Positions 22,143-33,101 of a stretch of 64,000 nt of DNA are shown piece after piece. Source of the DNA: Turnera subulata (lineage: Eukaryota; Streptophyta; Magnoliopsida; Malpighiales; Passifloraceae). The stretch spans positions 82,005 through 146,004 of the forward strand of contig JAKUCV010006821.1 in NCBI GenBank assembly GCA_028386065.3, read 5' to 3'. How positions within the stretch are numbered: position 1 is the first letter of the stretch; every line of letters begins with the position of its first letter. The position numbers and the translations under genes are program-made. The notes under the pieces were generated by a model. It was not told the origin of the DNA and made no database searches. It worked only from the letters and a program-made list of their open reading frames with translations.

Positions 22143-22915
22143 CTACAACGATTTGTTAAGTTTCTCAAATGTCTTGGTCTGGAACTTCTTCATTTGGCTC
22201 CTGATAGAATTTACCTCTTCCTTTAGCTCACAAATTTCATCCTTCATCCTAGTAACCAGTGCATTTAGTTCTTCAAGCTTGTAATCCTCTGTGGCGGCAT
22301 TTTTGGTCACAGAGTATTCCCCATCAGGATTTGGCTTGATTGACTTCTTGGCTAAAGTGTCAGCATTGATTTCCTTGAGCCTAATTGGTTTATCAGCATC
22401 AGTGTGCTTAATCATCAATTATTTTGCCAGCAAAGTGATGAGTGCACCATGAGAGAGTTCCTTATAGATATCCATGTGATGGAGGATGAGAGTACCGAAA
22501 CAAATAGAAGATCTCTCAATAAGGCAAGCAATGATCCATTGATCAAGTTTCTTGATCATAGTGCGAGAATTCTTACTTGGCATGATGATTCGAGTGAGAG
22601 TGTACATCAGAGTCCTCTCTCTTGCAATCAAAGCATTGTTAGAACCAGAATTGTTGCTGCTGAAGAGGAACTAATTTTGTTTGAAGTGGCAAAGAGTCTT
22701 TCGAATGTTGATTGGGGTTCCAGATGCAGAATCATAGAACCTTATCTTGCCCGGTTTCATTTTCAATATATCACAGATCATCTCAGCTGTCACTGTATTC
22801 TTCTTCCCTTTGATTTTTGTCTTGACGCAAGTGAGCAGACCATCATTCCCATATTCCACAGTCTTATTGTCATAGAAATCTTTCATCAAAGCTTCATATC
22901 CGTGTTCCTTCAATG
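22143..22915 (-). pseudogene. C3 third ORF, C-terminal part
   Basis: In minus-strand order: KEHGYEALMKDFYDNKTV, then DGLLTCVKTKIKGKKNTV, then a segment like TLTRIIMPSKNSRTMIKKLD and LSHGALITLLAK, ending in a heptad-rich stretch (LEELNALVTRMKDEI, LKEEVNSIRSQMKKF) before the stop at 22143. The middle resembles the Pfam family named putative plant transposon protein. The end looks like a coiled coil. At least two frame changes are needed. The third ORF of SIRE-type elements has been called env-like, but I see no convincing signal peptide or membrane anchor here, so I make no claim of envelope function. The upstream part lies beyond the solo LTR at 22916-24482. Confidence 0.65.
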
Positions 22916-24482
22916 TGTTAGAGTAATGCCCAAAAGCCAATCACTGGATGATTATATTTTATGTCATGTATTTTTTATTAAGGTTTTATTCCAATAAATA
23001 TGTTTATCTATGATATATACTTGCACATATTTATAACCTAAGAATATTTTATATTCTTGAATTGTCCCTAGTCGATTATTATTATGGATAGGTTGTAATA
23101 ATAAATTAAGACTAGCGTATGTTGAGAATTATATGAGATATGAATTCTATATACGGGTACAAGTTAGAGAACTTGTGGACTGGACCGACCCGACATAAGA
23201 ACACTACATGGACTGCTATGTATTATCATTAGTGGTTCCTATATGTATTGTTCTTAGACCTGAGATCATCAAGGTTCCCAACATGTGAGTCGTATACTTT
23301 GATATTACTCTTGGTTATTCGTAAATGAGTAGACCTAAGAGTAATCATTGGGTATATGAAATAATGTGTAGTGGGTTTTGCATGATCAAGATGGGATTCG
23401 TCCAATCCATATAACGGGTATATTATCAGTTGGGCGTCGAACCCATATAACGGGTATATTATCAGTTGGGCCCCTTGAAAGAGTTGAACTATAAATGCCT
23501 GGCCAAGCTCGGATTAAGTGATATGGGGATATCATTTGTATCCGTTTTACACAGTTAACTCGGGGATCAAGAAACCTTAGATTAAACATATACGAGAATG
23601 ACATATTCAATGTCTCGTGTTTGATGTTGATAATGAGACGAAAGGATAATGAAATTTTTCCGAGGCATAATGAATCAGTACTGATCTTGTCGTTTGGGTA
23701 GCAATGATATGTTGCTAGACACCGCTCATTGCTTATAGTTGTAAATGAGAGTTTACAATTATTGCCAAACACAAGTGCCTACAGGGTCACACTCTTAGAG
23801 CTGTTGAATCGAGCTAGTGGTTAGACCATGGTTGGACCATGATTGGACCAGGATATTGAGCTAGTGGTCAGACCATGATTGGACCATGGTTTAACTAGGT
23901 CATTTGGGTTGATTAGGTTCATTAATTGCCAGATTTTTGTACCAGAATTTTTGCCCTAGAAGATGTGTAATCCCATATTTGTTGATATATATGTTTAATG
24001 GCATAGTGGAGCGTTAAGTCATAGTGGAAACATAATCGTGAAGGATAAGACATGATTATGTTGGCCAATGACTTAATAAACTATGCATTAAGCGTTGTAT
24101 GTAATGGATTGAGTGTATAATCAGATTATGCACATTCATTTCAGACTAAGCACACACACTTCATTTTGAGAGAAAACACATCAAACACTAGGCTCTCTCT
24201 CTCTCGGAAATTCTGCAGCTAGCACTGCGGTTTGGGAGTGCTCGGGTTAGTGATCGTGAGACGGTTGCTAGCGGTCATCAACGGTTCGTATGGATACCGT
24301 AGAGGAGTAGGATTTCTGTCCAGTTCTTGCTGATTCAGATCATCAGTTGAGTGAAAGATCTCAACCAAACCAGGTACGAAAATCTTGTTATTCGGTTTAC
24401 CCCGTTTCACATGGATCCTCCATTATTTCCAGGTTTTCCACTGCGCATATTGTGTCTTTGTTTGCATACCCGGTTACTTACA
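22916..24482 (+). mobile_element. Solo LTR of the C1 copia family, TSD CAATG
   Basis: It runs TGTTAGAGTAATGCCC to GGTTACTTACA in plus orientation, opposite to C1 and C2. A perfect TSD CAATG lies at 22911-22915 and 24483-24487. No internal sequence remains, so recombination between two LTRs has excised it. Near 23440 it carries a duplicated CATATAACGGGTATATTATC phrase. It splits the C3 third ORF, and the frame would close again without it. Confidence 0.93.
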
Positions 24483-24487
24483 CAATG

Positions 24488-26175
24488 TAGTTAAGGTGGT
24501 GAGCTTAGCATCCCTCAACAAGTTTGCTACATCAATTCCTTCAAAGTCGTTTAGAGCCATGATGCATGTGGGGGTATGAGTGAAGTATTTCTTATTTGCC
24601 TTTTTGCTTGATCTGGACTTGGTCAGAGCCTTGAGCTTTCCTTTGCCTAGAGTTGGGTAGTTTCTTCCTCTTTTTCTGATTCCTCCTCAACCTCAAGCTC
24701 TTTATCATCGTCCTCTTTTTTGTCTTCCTCATCATCTTCCTTACCATCATCATCATGATCATCTCTTTCCTAAGAATCATCATCAGACCCTTCCTTGTTT
24801 GATTAGTTGTCATTCTCTGGTTCATCCTCAGAATTTTGTTCCTTGTCACTCTCATTTGGTTCCTTGTCACTATTATTTGGCTCTTCATCAGCCAAATCAT
24901 CATCAAATTTCTCTTTGTCTTCTTCACTCCTTTTTCTCTTTTTGGAGCTCTTGTCACCTCCATCGACAGGTCAATTCTCCCTTTTATCATCATCAGACTC
25001 CACTTCAAGGACTTTATCTCCAAGCTTCTTTCCTCCTCTTCCGAACACAGTTTCTGCACGTGTGTTTGGCCTGACAAGTTGAGCTCTTGATGTTTGTGTT
25101 TGTGTAGTTGGGGTTTGAGCAAGGTGCTTTGGCAGCTTTGGTTGCGGTGCATCAAATTTGGTTTTAGAGCTCTCAGCCTCTTTCTCAGGTTCAGCTTGTG
25201 GGATGACTTTCTCAGCATCAAATTTGGTCTCTGGTTGAGCCAAATCTCCTTCTGGCAGCACGTTTCCATCTTTCTCTTCAGGAAGCAGGCTCTAGTTTAT
25301 CACAATCTCTTCTTCTACCTTCTTAGCCGCTTCTTTTACAATCTCTGCAGCTTGAACCAAATCATTTGTCGCATCCATGTCTTCTTCTAAGATTGGAATC
25401 CTAAGAGGGATTTCATCAACTTCTCCAGCACTCTTGTCCTTCTCAGCTTCATTAGTTCCTTTTGCTCTCCAGATTTGGCTTCTTCTTCAGCCAAATTTCG
25501 CCTTTTAGGACTAGCAGAATTGGCTCGCATCGCAGAAAGTCTTTTCTCTTTGCATCTTTAGAGCTATGTTTCAGATTATCTATGACTCCTCCTAATTCCA
25601 TCATCTTCCCTGCAAAGAACTCTTCAGCATCTTTTCCCAGAGGTGGCACCAACGATCTCACAAACTCAGCAAGAACACTACTCTTGGTTTTTTGGAACCA
25701 GAACCCTCACCAACAACACCAGTTTTAGCCATAAATTTTTTTTTTACCAGATTCAGCCCCTTTTTCAACACTCACAACAACACTATCATATAGTTCTTGC
25801 ATCCGATTGTGTTTCAATAGAACCTAATATAATTTTCTCAGCAACATAAACTTCCCCAGAACTTGAAACACGGACACTAAAAGGAGCAAAGGCTAAAGTC
25901 CAGACTCAAAGATGCTACTCGATGGTGTGTCTTCAAGAATGAAGACATGGACTTTGGGATTAGATTCTTCTTCCGAAGGCATCATGGGTTCTTTGAGTTG
26001 TGTATCCTTAGGTTGTGCTCTAAGCTTGAGCTTCTCGATTTGCACCGCAGCCTCTCTTTCTGGTAAAGTTAATTCAGGGCTTGTACTCTCTTCAATTGCC
26101 TTGCCCTTCTTCTTTTCAGCTACTGAGGACTTGGGAAAATTAGGTTTTGTAGCAACAACTTTTATTCTTCTATTT
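24488..26175 (-). pseudogene. C3 third ORF, middle part
   Basis: A low-complexity, highly charged coding region with long runs of acidic and Lys/Arg/Ser codons. Identifiable frames include a stretch with LAQPETKFDAEKVIPQAEP and EKEAESSKTKFDA (25261-24971) and another with VPPLGKDAEEFFAGKMMELG (25661-25452). Several frameshifts and stops break it. The neighbouring plus-strand frames at 24799-25090 are shadows of this biased composition. Two ATTTGGCT hairpins (24875-24897, 25473-25496) lie inside the coding sequence. Confidence 0.6.
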
Positions 26176-26180
26176 GGAGG

Positions 26181-29100
26181 TGAAACGCTCGCGTCCCAAT
26201 TTATTAATATAAAATAGAATTTAAATATAAAATGAACAAATTGCTCTTATGACGAAAATCATCAACTTAACACCTGTATCCCAAAATATCTAATTAAATT
26301 AATTAAAGCATGTGAAAAGACCAAATTGTCGTTTCTACCCGAGATACGATACAAATAAGATAATCCTCATTTAATTACGCAATATATCATACAATAAGTA
26401 ATACAATTCGAGTATGCAGCAGAAGACAAATACATAAACAAATATGAATGTAATGCACCCTATGGATCCGACCCGAGGAGGAAAGCACCGCCACCTGCTG
26501 ATATGCACCACTGCTCAACGAACAGCTAACCTGTAAAAATCTGTGAGGGGGTGAGACCAACCACTGTCTCACCGCAAACAAATAAACCAGTGTACACAAA
26601 TACAAATCAACTACAAGTACACTGGTATCAGGCAAGAACAACCACAATGCACAAACAAGTCACAATGAACAATACAAGTCATCATAAGACTTCAAACCAA
26701 AACTGATCTTTAATCACTTTGTTATCATTGTACTTTATTGTTATTAGGGTTGAATCTTTTATTAGGATTTAGCATTTTATTAGGGCCCTCTACTGTGTGC
26801 GTCGAGCTCGGTCCCCTCTGATCAGACAACCAGGGCATAAGCCCATATACAATCAGGGCCCAAGCCCAAATATCATCATAGAGAGAGAGAGAGACAGATA
26901 GAGAGAAAGAGGGAGGTAGAAAGAGGGAGGTAGAACCGGTCATAATAGACCCATATGGTAAACTGCATATACCATGCTTAACCGCATGAAATCCCGAGGG
27001 GTAACACTTCCCGCTCGAACCAACTGGTCAACAGCCCCACATTAGAATTATTATAGTATGTTATTCCCAATTATGCTTAACGAGTTTTGCCATACGTTAT
27101 TATCAAACAGGGTTGTGTGGATTTTATAGCTTATTCCCAAATCCGGGCCTCCAGCCCTCAAGTCACTACACGAACCACAAAGTCATAACACATGTTATAT
27201 CTCATAACCAACAAACTCATGCTCAACTAGCATATCATATCAAACAGGCACGTAATACACATAATCAGACATACTGCATCAAGGTATCATCATTAAGATG
27301 AAAACGCAAACAAGAACATCAGCGCAGCAGGCATATATGCATATAGTATTCAATACCAACCAAGTATTACCACTTCTTGTTTCAAGTTTATTAACCGAGC
27401 ATTGTAGGCAGTAATGCATACAAAGGTTTATAAGTCCTCACCTGAATCACCTTAGAATGCCAGTGTCCAGTCCTACTTTTGCATAGTGTTTGTGCATAAA
27501 GTCTATGATAACTCGCATCCAAGATAACTCAATTTCTAGCTAGTGTCAACTTCCCTATATGACAACATATAATGTACCGGTTAAACAAAACGAAATCATT
27601 GAAAATCAATTTGTACTCACGTGAAACGCATTAGTGGCTTGGTACAAATCCCCACTTAACCTTTATAAAGGAACACCATCAACTAAGTCAAAGTTGCCTC
27701 AAGAATTCAATATCTCAAGTTTGACTTGAAAACAAATGTAAAGCTTTTGTAACTTGACTGTGGCCTAGCATAGCATGTGCATAAAAGTAGTAGTTTAAAA
27801 ATCATGGAATAAGCGAATTCAAGGTATTCAAAGACCCATTCTGGTCTTGGAAGATTTGTTCGCAAAGACACGGTGGAATCACCAATATTTCATGTTAAGA
27901 GTGAACCTAAAGAGACAAGGACATGATCAGACACGTGCTCTACCCAGCCATTATCAACCTTCATAGACGTGTTCACATATTTAAGTAATCAAACTAACGG
28001 AACAAAAGTTAGTATCTTGCAGGAGGCCTAGTGTATATAGGTGGAACTACTGTTATTGCCATTAGTGCAATCTAGTAGGGTCACCGTAATCAAATTCTAT
28101 TTCAAAGTCCAGTATTATTACTTCCGACATTTTAACAGAGTGCATGACAAGACCAAAACCCACGTATTTATAACCAGTCTAGACAAGTTATATATATGGC
28201 TACATGTTTTTTTTATGGTTAAATAATTAACTCATGATCACGAGATAGGCAAATCACATATTCAAAACTTCTACACAAAGGAACTGACCTTCACAGAAAT
28301 CAAACAAGCAACCTATCGACACCGAATCCAAACACGAACTGGAAAGGAATGGAGGATCAAAATCCTTACCATAAACCTGCTGTCCAAATCGGAACAGCAA
28401 CGTCTTCCGAGCCCCAAACTCGTAACCTCACTGTGCGTTAACCACCCCGCAAGAACAACACCAACACTATTCGTCGCCACTAGCCTCACTGTTTGGAAAC
28501 ACTGAATCACCAACGACATAAACAAACCCGCATCCGCCGTCCTCAAACGACATTAGACCACCAAGCACAACCGACTCGCCACCACCACAAACCCATTCGG
28601 GTAAGAACCAGAAAACGACCAAATCGAAGCCAAAAGAAAAGGAAGAGGGAAGAGCCGGCACTTACCGACCACAGGCGACGATGGCGGTGTGAGCACGACT
28701 GCTCGGGACCTGGTGCCGGTGGCAACTGCTGCTACGACAACGACCTCGACCCGTGACCAAAACGAGCGAACGACGGCCCGAGAGAAAGCAAAGACAGTGA
28801 CGGCGAGGGAGACAGGTCGAAAAAAAAGAAAAGGGCTGGAGAGAAAAATAAAAGTAAAAGGAATAGGAGGAAGAAGTTTGTGGGAAAATGGTTTGGTAAT
28901 CCGCAGTGAACACAAATGGGAAGAATAGGAGAGTGGAGAGGAAATCGGAAAAAGGGAGAAGTGGCAACCGTTCTGGAAGAAAAGAGAAAAGAAAGAAAAA
29001 GGAGAGAGGAAGAAAACGAGGGTTTTTATACCCTAGGGTTAGGGTTGATTTCGGCCGGGACCAAAACGACGTCGTTTTGGTCTTAGGCACGGTCAACCCT

Positions 29101-29404
29101 CTTCCCTTGGTCAAAACGCAGGCCAAGCTTGAGTTTTATGTTTGGCCTATCCCGAAACTACGTAGTTTTTGGCAAAGCTACACTACACCATGTGTTGTAC
29201 CCTTAAACACAATTAAATTCCGTAAAACCCGAAACTAGGATTAAATCCAACATATATAAAATATTTCCGTGTAAAAATAAATTAATAACATTAATTTTCT
29301 TGACCAAAAATTCCGGAAATTCTACAAGGGTAAATTTAGAATTTTAAATTCCAAAAATTTAAAAATTCCATAAAAATTAATTAACGAAAAATCGGGGCGT
29401 TACA
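26181..29404 (-). mobile_element. Solo LTR of a long-LTR Ty3/gypsy family (G4)
   Basis: The sequence is 3,224 bases, running TGTAACGCCCCGAT (minus strand, from 29404) to CGAGCGTTTCA (26181). Flanks GGAGG (26176-26180) and GGAGA (29405-29409) are a TSD with one transition. It is homologous throughout to the G3 LTR in the opposite orientation. It includes a GA-rich microsatellite near 26880-26935, a purine/pyrimidine-biased stretch at 28780-29020 and a 20-bp perfect palindrome at 29063-29082. The internal 3' end next to the G3 copy (AAGTGGGGTAGAAC) is like that of chromovirus (Tekay/Del-type) gypsy elements. That assignment rests on memory of the PPT and LTR start only. Confidence 0.8.
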
Positions 29405-29409
29405 GGAGA

Positions 29410-29954
29410 TGCAGGAGGTTTTGGTAGCATTTTTTTTTGTTGGAGTTTGTCTCGGAATTTTTCATTTTTTGGTGTTAGTCCTCATGATGGAGAAGAATTT
29501 CTAGTGTTACTTAGAAGTTATTGTGTTTGAGATAATAACTGAAAGTGGGAGTTGAAAGGATAGTGGGTATTGGAGGAAGGAGGTACTCACAGATTTTACG
29601 TTGAGATTGCCGACCACTTCGATAAATGTAACTTCCATCTTTTTGCAGCTTTTGTTCTCTTTGTGTTAGACGCAGGACACACAACTTAACCGTTTGTCTA
29701 AACTCTCCGTTTTGACCTCGTTTTTCTTTTCTTCTTTTCCATTGATCGTTGCACATGGACTGTTGGGTAACAAGTTTTGGCTCATTCTTGAACCAAATAC
29801 TATAGCTTTTTTGCTTTTTGATGCTCTTGATAATTTCATTGCAGCCATGACTTATTGTCATATGCTCATATGCTTAGTGCAAGACTGCAAGTATGCAATG
29901 TGTGACAGTTGAATATTTTCTAAGTGTTTATGTGTGCAATATGTTATGATATGC
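29410..29954 (-). pseudogene. C3 third ORF start and upstream spacer
   Basis: On the minus strand, ATG codons occur at 29485 and 29430 around an A-rich run. The frame from 29430 (MLPKPPA) continues across the G4 insertion into the frame at 26175. Upstream to 29954 lies C3 sequence without a recognised domain, corresponding to the spacer between pol and the third ORF. It is cut by G2 at 29955. Confidence 0.5.
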
Positions 29955-31285
29955 TGTGAATACCCGACCTAAAATCACTTGGGCCTATTCACCTTTCCTT
30001 CACATCTTCTTGAGAACCATCATCCAACATCTTTGGAGTCGCCACCCAAAATTTATTAAGGGACAAAAACTTGGGAAAAACCCTTCATGTGACTCCATTT
30101 AGGCAACTGGATAACGAACCAAAGATGCTGGACCCGGGGATTTGTTATCGATGGGAAGGTGTTAGGCACCCATCCATGTTGGGGCGAAACTTTATGCAGT
30201 TAGACAATTTTGTATGCCTTGTGCAAATGTGAACACCAAAATACGTAATAACTGAATAATAAAAAGAAAGAGGAGAAGAAGAAAAATGGGCTTGAGTTTC
30301 CACCACTAGAAACCACCTACGTACCGGGGTCAAAACCCACGTAGTTCTTGACATGGCATCACAAAAATCACATCAATATCAACATCTCAACAATAATTGG
30401 TCAGACAAAAAGGGATTAGGATTACCTCCTGTAGCCCTCCTTTAGCTCCTTGGTTTGGGTTGGACGAACTTAATGATCAAGGTAATGGCAAAAAATCTGG
30501 GCCAAAACCGAGTAGAATCAGAATATGGCCGAAAATAAGGGAGAAAACGTGTTTCTGGGGGTGCATGACCGCCATGGCCGGCGGTCATCCTATAGAAGAC
30601 AGCCAGGCCAGGCGGTCATGGGTGGAAGACCGCCCAGGCCCGGCGGTGATCCCGAGATGACCGCCCACGCCTACGCGTCTCACCCGTACTTTCCTTTTAC
30701 GGTCCTGATTCTCCCCTAATTCCTCCCTGATTGATCCTACCGCATAATTAACCCCTAGATTGCCCAGAATCCTCTGCTTTCTTGACTACTACTCCCCTCA
30801 ATCATCTCCTAATTGGCTAATTACACATTGATTCCTCATTTTAAGCCAAAATCATACCAAAAAACATTCTTGCTATTAAGGAATGATTTAACTCTAATTT
30901 TCCATGAAAATCGTAGCTAAATTTGTCTACAAGCAAGGTGTTAATGGGCTGTGCAACTCTGGAGAAAAGTCCATATCTTATTAAATTAGACCCTTAGATT
31001 TATCTTCAACCCAAGAATAAATATAATTGGGTTTAATAAATAAACAAGCCCAAATTTAATGAGATAGAATATATTTTAGCAATTTAGTCCTTAACATATC
31101 CTATAATTAAATTGTCTCATTAATCCTTGGCATATAAAGGTCTTAATTACTATAACGCATAAATTCTACTAAAATTAAACCCCATCCATGCTTCAACCCA
31201 AGACTAACTCATCAATCTTAAGATTCAAACATGTCTGGAGTCTAATTTCAATATAATTTTCATGGGTCAAATTTGGGTGTTCATA
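29955..31285 (-). repeat. 3' LTR of G2, lacking its TATA region
   Basis: It matches 39400-40992 but has lost about 250 bases at the junction near 30460 (GTTTGGGTTG joined to GACGAACTTAATG), including the TATA box. Two terminal bases have also changed (TTCATA instead of TTCACA). The U3 palindrome block at about 30565-30670 is intact. Confidence 0.9.
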
Positions 31286-31560
31286 GATGCCCCTCATTGG
31301 TGAGTCTTTTAAACTTAAAGACGAAGCAACGCATTTAAGGAACAACCAAATTTGGATATCGAATGTGAGTTTTGTGGGCCAATGGTTGGAGCATCACATG
31401 CTCCACCTCGAGACTCTTCTTATCCCGAGGTTTGCGACTGACCCATCTAATCTCTTGGGATTTTCCTGGTACCAAGAGCTACCGGGAATCATCTCATCCC
31501 AGGGTTTCTTTTGGGATTTTCCTGGTCCCAAAAGTCATTAACAAAGGATCATCTCACCTA
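31286..31560 (-). promoter_or_regulatory. Polypurine tract and 3' end of G2
   Basis: On the minus strand AATGAGGGGCATC directly precedes the 3' LTR. The following ~250 bases are non-coding and include repeated GGGATTTTCCTGG and TCCCAGG phrases. Confidence 0.65.
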
Positions 31561-32235
31561 AGCTAACTAGGGATATTATCGTCCTCTCGTGAGGATTTTA
31601 CCAACTAAGGATATTATCACCCTCCTGTGGGGATTTTGCCAACTAAGGATATTATCACCCTCCCGTGGGGATTTTGCCAACTTCCTGTGGGGATTTTGCC
31701 AACTAAGGATGTTATCACCCTCCCGCGGGGATTTCACTAACTAGGATTATCTCACCTGTGTTAACTAGGGATATTGTTGCCCTCCAGTGAGGATTTTGCC
31801 AACTAAGGATATTATCACCCTCCCGTGGGGGTTTTGCTAACTAGGATCATCTCACCTATGCTAACTAGGGATATTATCGCCCTCTCGTGAGGATTTTGCC
31901 AACTAAGGATATTATCCCCCTCCTGTGGGGATTTTGCCAACTAAGGATATTATCACCCTCCCGTGGGGATTTTGCTAAAGGATCCTCTCACTTGTGTTAA
32001 CTAGGGATATTGTCGCCATCCCGTGAGGATTTTGCCAACCAAGGATATTATCACCCTCCCGTGGGGATTTTGCTAACTAGGTTCATCTCACCGTATTAAC
32101 TAGGGAGACTGTCGCCCTCCCATGAGGATTTTGCCAACTAAGGATATTATCTCTCTCCCGTGGGGATTTTGCTAACTAGGATCTTCTCACCTATGTTTAC
32201 TAGGGATATTGTCCCCTCCCATGAGGATCTCTTCT
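31561..32235. repeat. 38-bp minisatellite of G2
   Basis: Units with GGATATTATC, then CCTCCCGTGGGGATTTTGCC, repeat with a 38-bp period (for example starts at 31571, 31609 and 31647). They are mixed with a related unit bearing ATCTCACCTATGCTAACTAG, giving a longer composite period. Each unit contains an imperfect inverted repeat, ATCACCC and GGGGAT. It is unrelated in unit sequence to the G1 array although it occupies the same position. Confidence 0.9.
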
Positions 32236-32334
32236 CATCTCGGGGGTTTTTGGATTTTCTTGGTCCCAAGAAATAACGGGAATCATCCCGTGGTTCTTAC
32301 ATCATCTCAGGTGCTCCACTGTGTCAGTACAACG

Positions 32335-32540
32335 TCCCAAGGATATCTATCCCGCAACATCCTCTTCCACTCTACTTTAGGGGTATCTATCTCTAACGAC
32401 TCTCATCAATTCTACTTCTGTCTTAGGGGCATCTGCCCTTGGCGACTCTCGTTGATTCCACTTTCATCTTAGGGGTATCTGCCCCCAACGACTCTTATCT
32501 ACCCTACTTCTATCTTAGGGGTACCTGCCCCTGGTCTCGG
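32335..32540. repeat. 46-bp minisatellite of G2
   Basis: About four units start CTTAGGGG at or near 32376, 32422, 32468 and 32514. Each holds GGGGCATCTGCCC or GGGGTATCTGCCCC. The core is an inverted repeat with the same arms as the G1 array and contains the PPT-like AGGGGCATCTG. Confidence 0.85.
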
Positions 32541-33101
32541 CTGGTCTAGGTCGAGCATGTTCGCGGATCCCTCGGATCCTCCTTCATTCGAGGCAATCGT
32601 CCAAAGGATAGGCTCATCACGTCTTCAAAAGACTCATATTCAAAATACACGTCTAACTCATCATAACACATATCATTGTAAATTCAAGTAAAAGATCATA
32701 AAATGCCTCTTAAGTGATAGATACACATGTTTTTCCTCGTCTCTCTTTCATATTCTCTCTTTCCCTTTTTTTCTTCCTCTCTCAATTTTCTGGAATTTTT
32801 TCAAAATTTTTTTCTTTCGGGTGAATAGTGCTGGCCGGGTGGTCGTGAGGAGGGATGACCGCCACTTCCCGGCGGTCTTGTATGGATGACCGCTAGGCCC
32901 GACGTTCTTCTCGTCATGACCGCCCACGCTGGCGGTCATAGCTCCCGGGTCTTCATCTTTTTCAGTTTTTTGGCTTTTGGGTTTGGGCTTTAGGGTTTTG
33001 TGCGAATTCCACCGACCCCCAAATCGTTGTAAATAAAACTTTAGGTACCCAAAACTCTTCACAACTTGTCAAAACATATCTCAAACGCATCTAAGGCAAA
33101 G
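32541..33101 (+). promoter_or_regulatory. Upstream region of the antisense ORF with GACCGCC palindromes
   Basis: Between 32823 and 32960 lie ATGACCGCC-(n)-CGGCGGTC and ATGACCGCC-CACGCT-GGCGGTCAT, plus single half-sites. The same motif forms the U3 palindrome block of the G-family LTRs. The block lies about 140-280 bases upstream of the antisense start, next to a CT-rich stretch (32740-32815). A promoter for the antisense gene is an inference. No clear TATA box is seen. Confidence 0.5.

Noticed and set aside
24799..25090. Three overlapping plus-strand frames rich in Ser, Leu and Phe
   Set aside because: They are shadows of the acidic, Lys-rich minus-strand third ORF of C3. No domain was seen.
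24592..25269. Zinc-knuckle or gag identity for the Lys/Met-rich 225-codon frame
   Set aside because: The frame is an off-frame reading of the third ORF. No Cys/His pattern was found.
28493..29238. Arg-rich and Phe-rich frames on both strands
   Set aside because: Compositional ORFs in the purine-rich part of the G4 LTR.
33066..33101. Extension of the antisense ORF upstream to a TTG codon
   Set aside because: The G1 homologue has an ATG aligned with 33102, and plant genes rarely start at TTG. The open frame before 33102 is chance.
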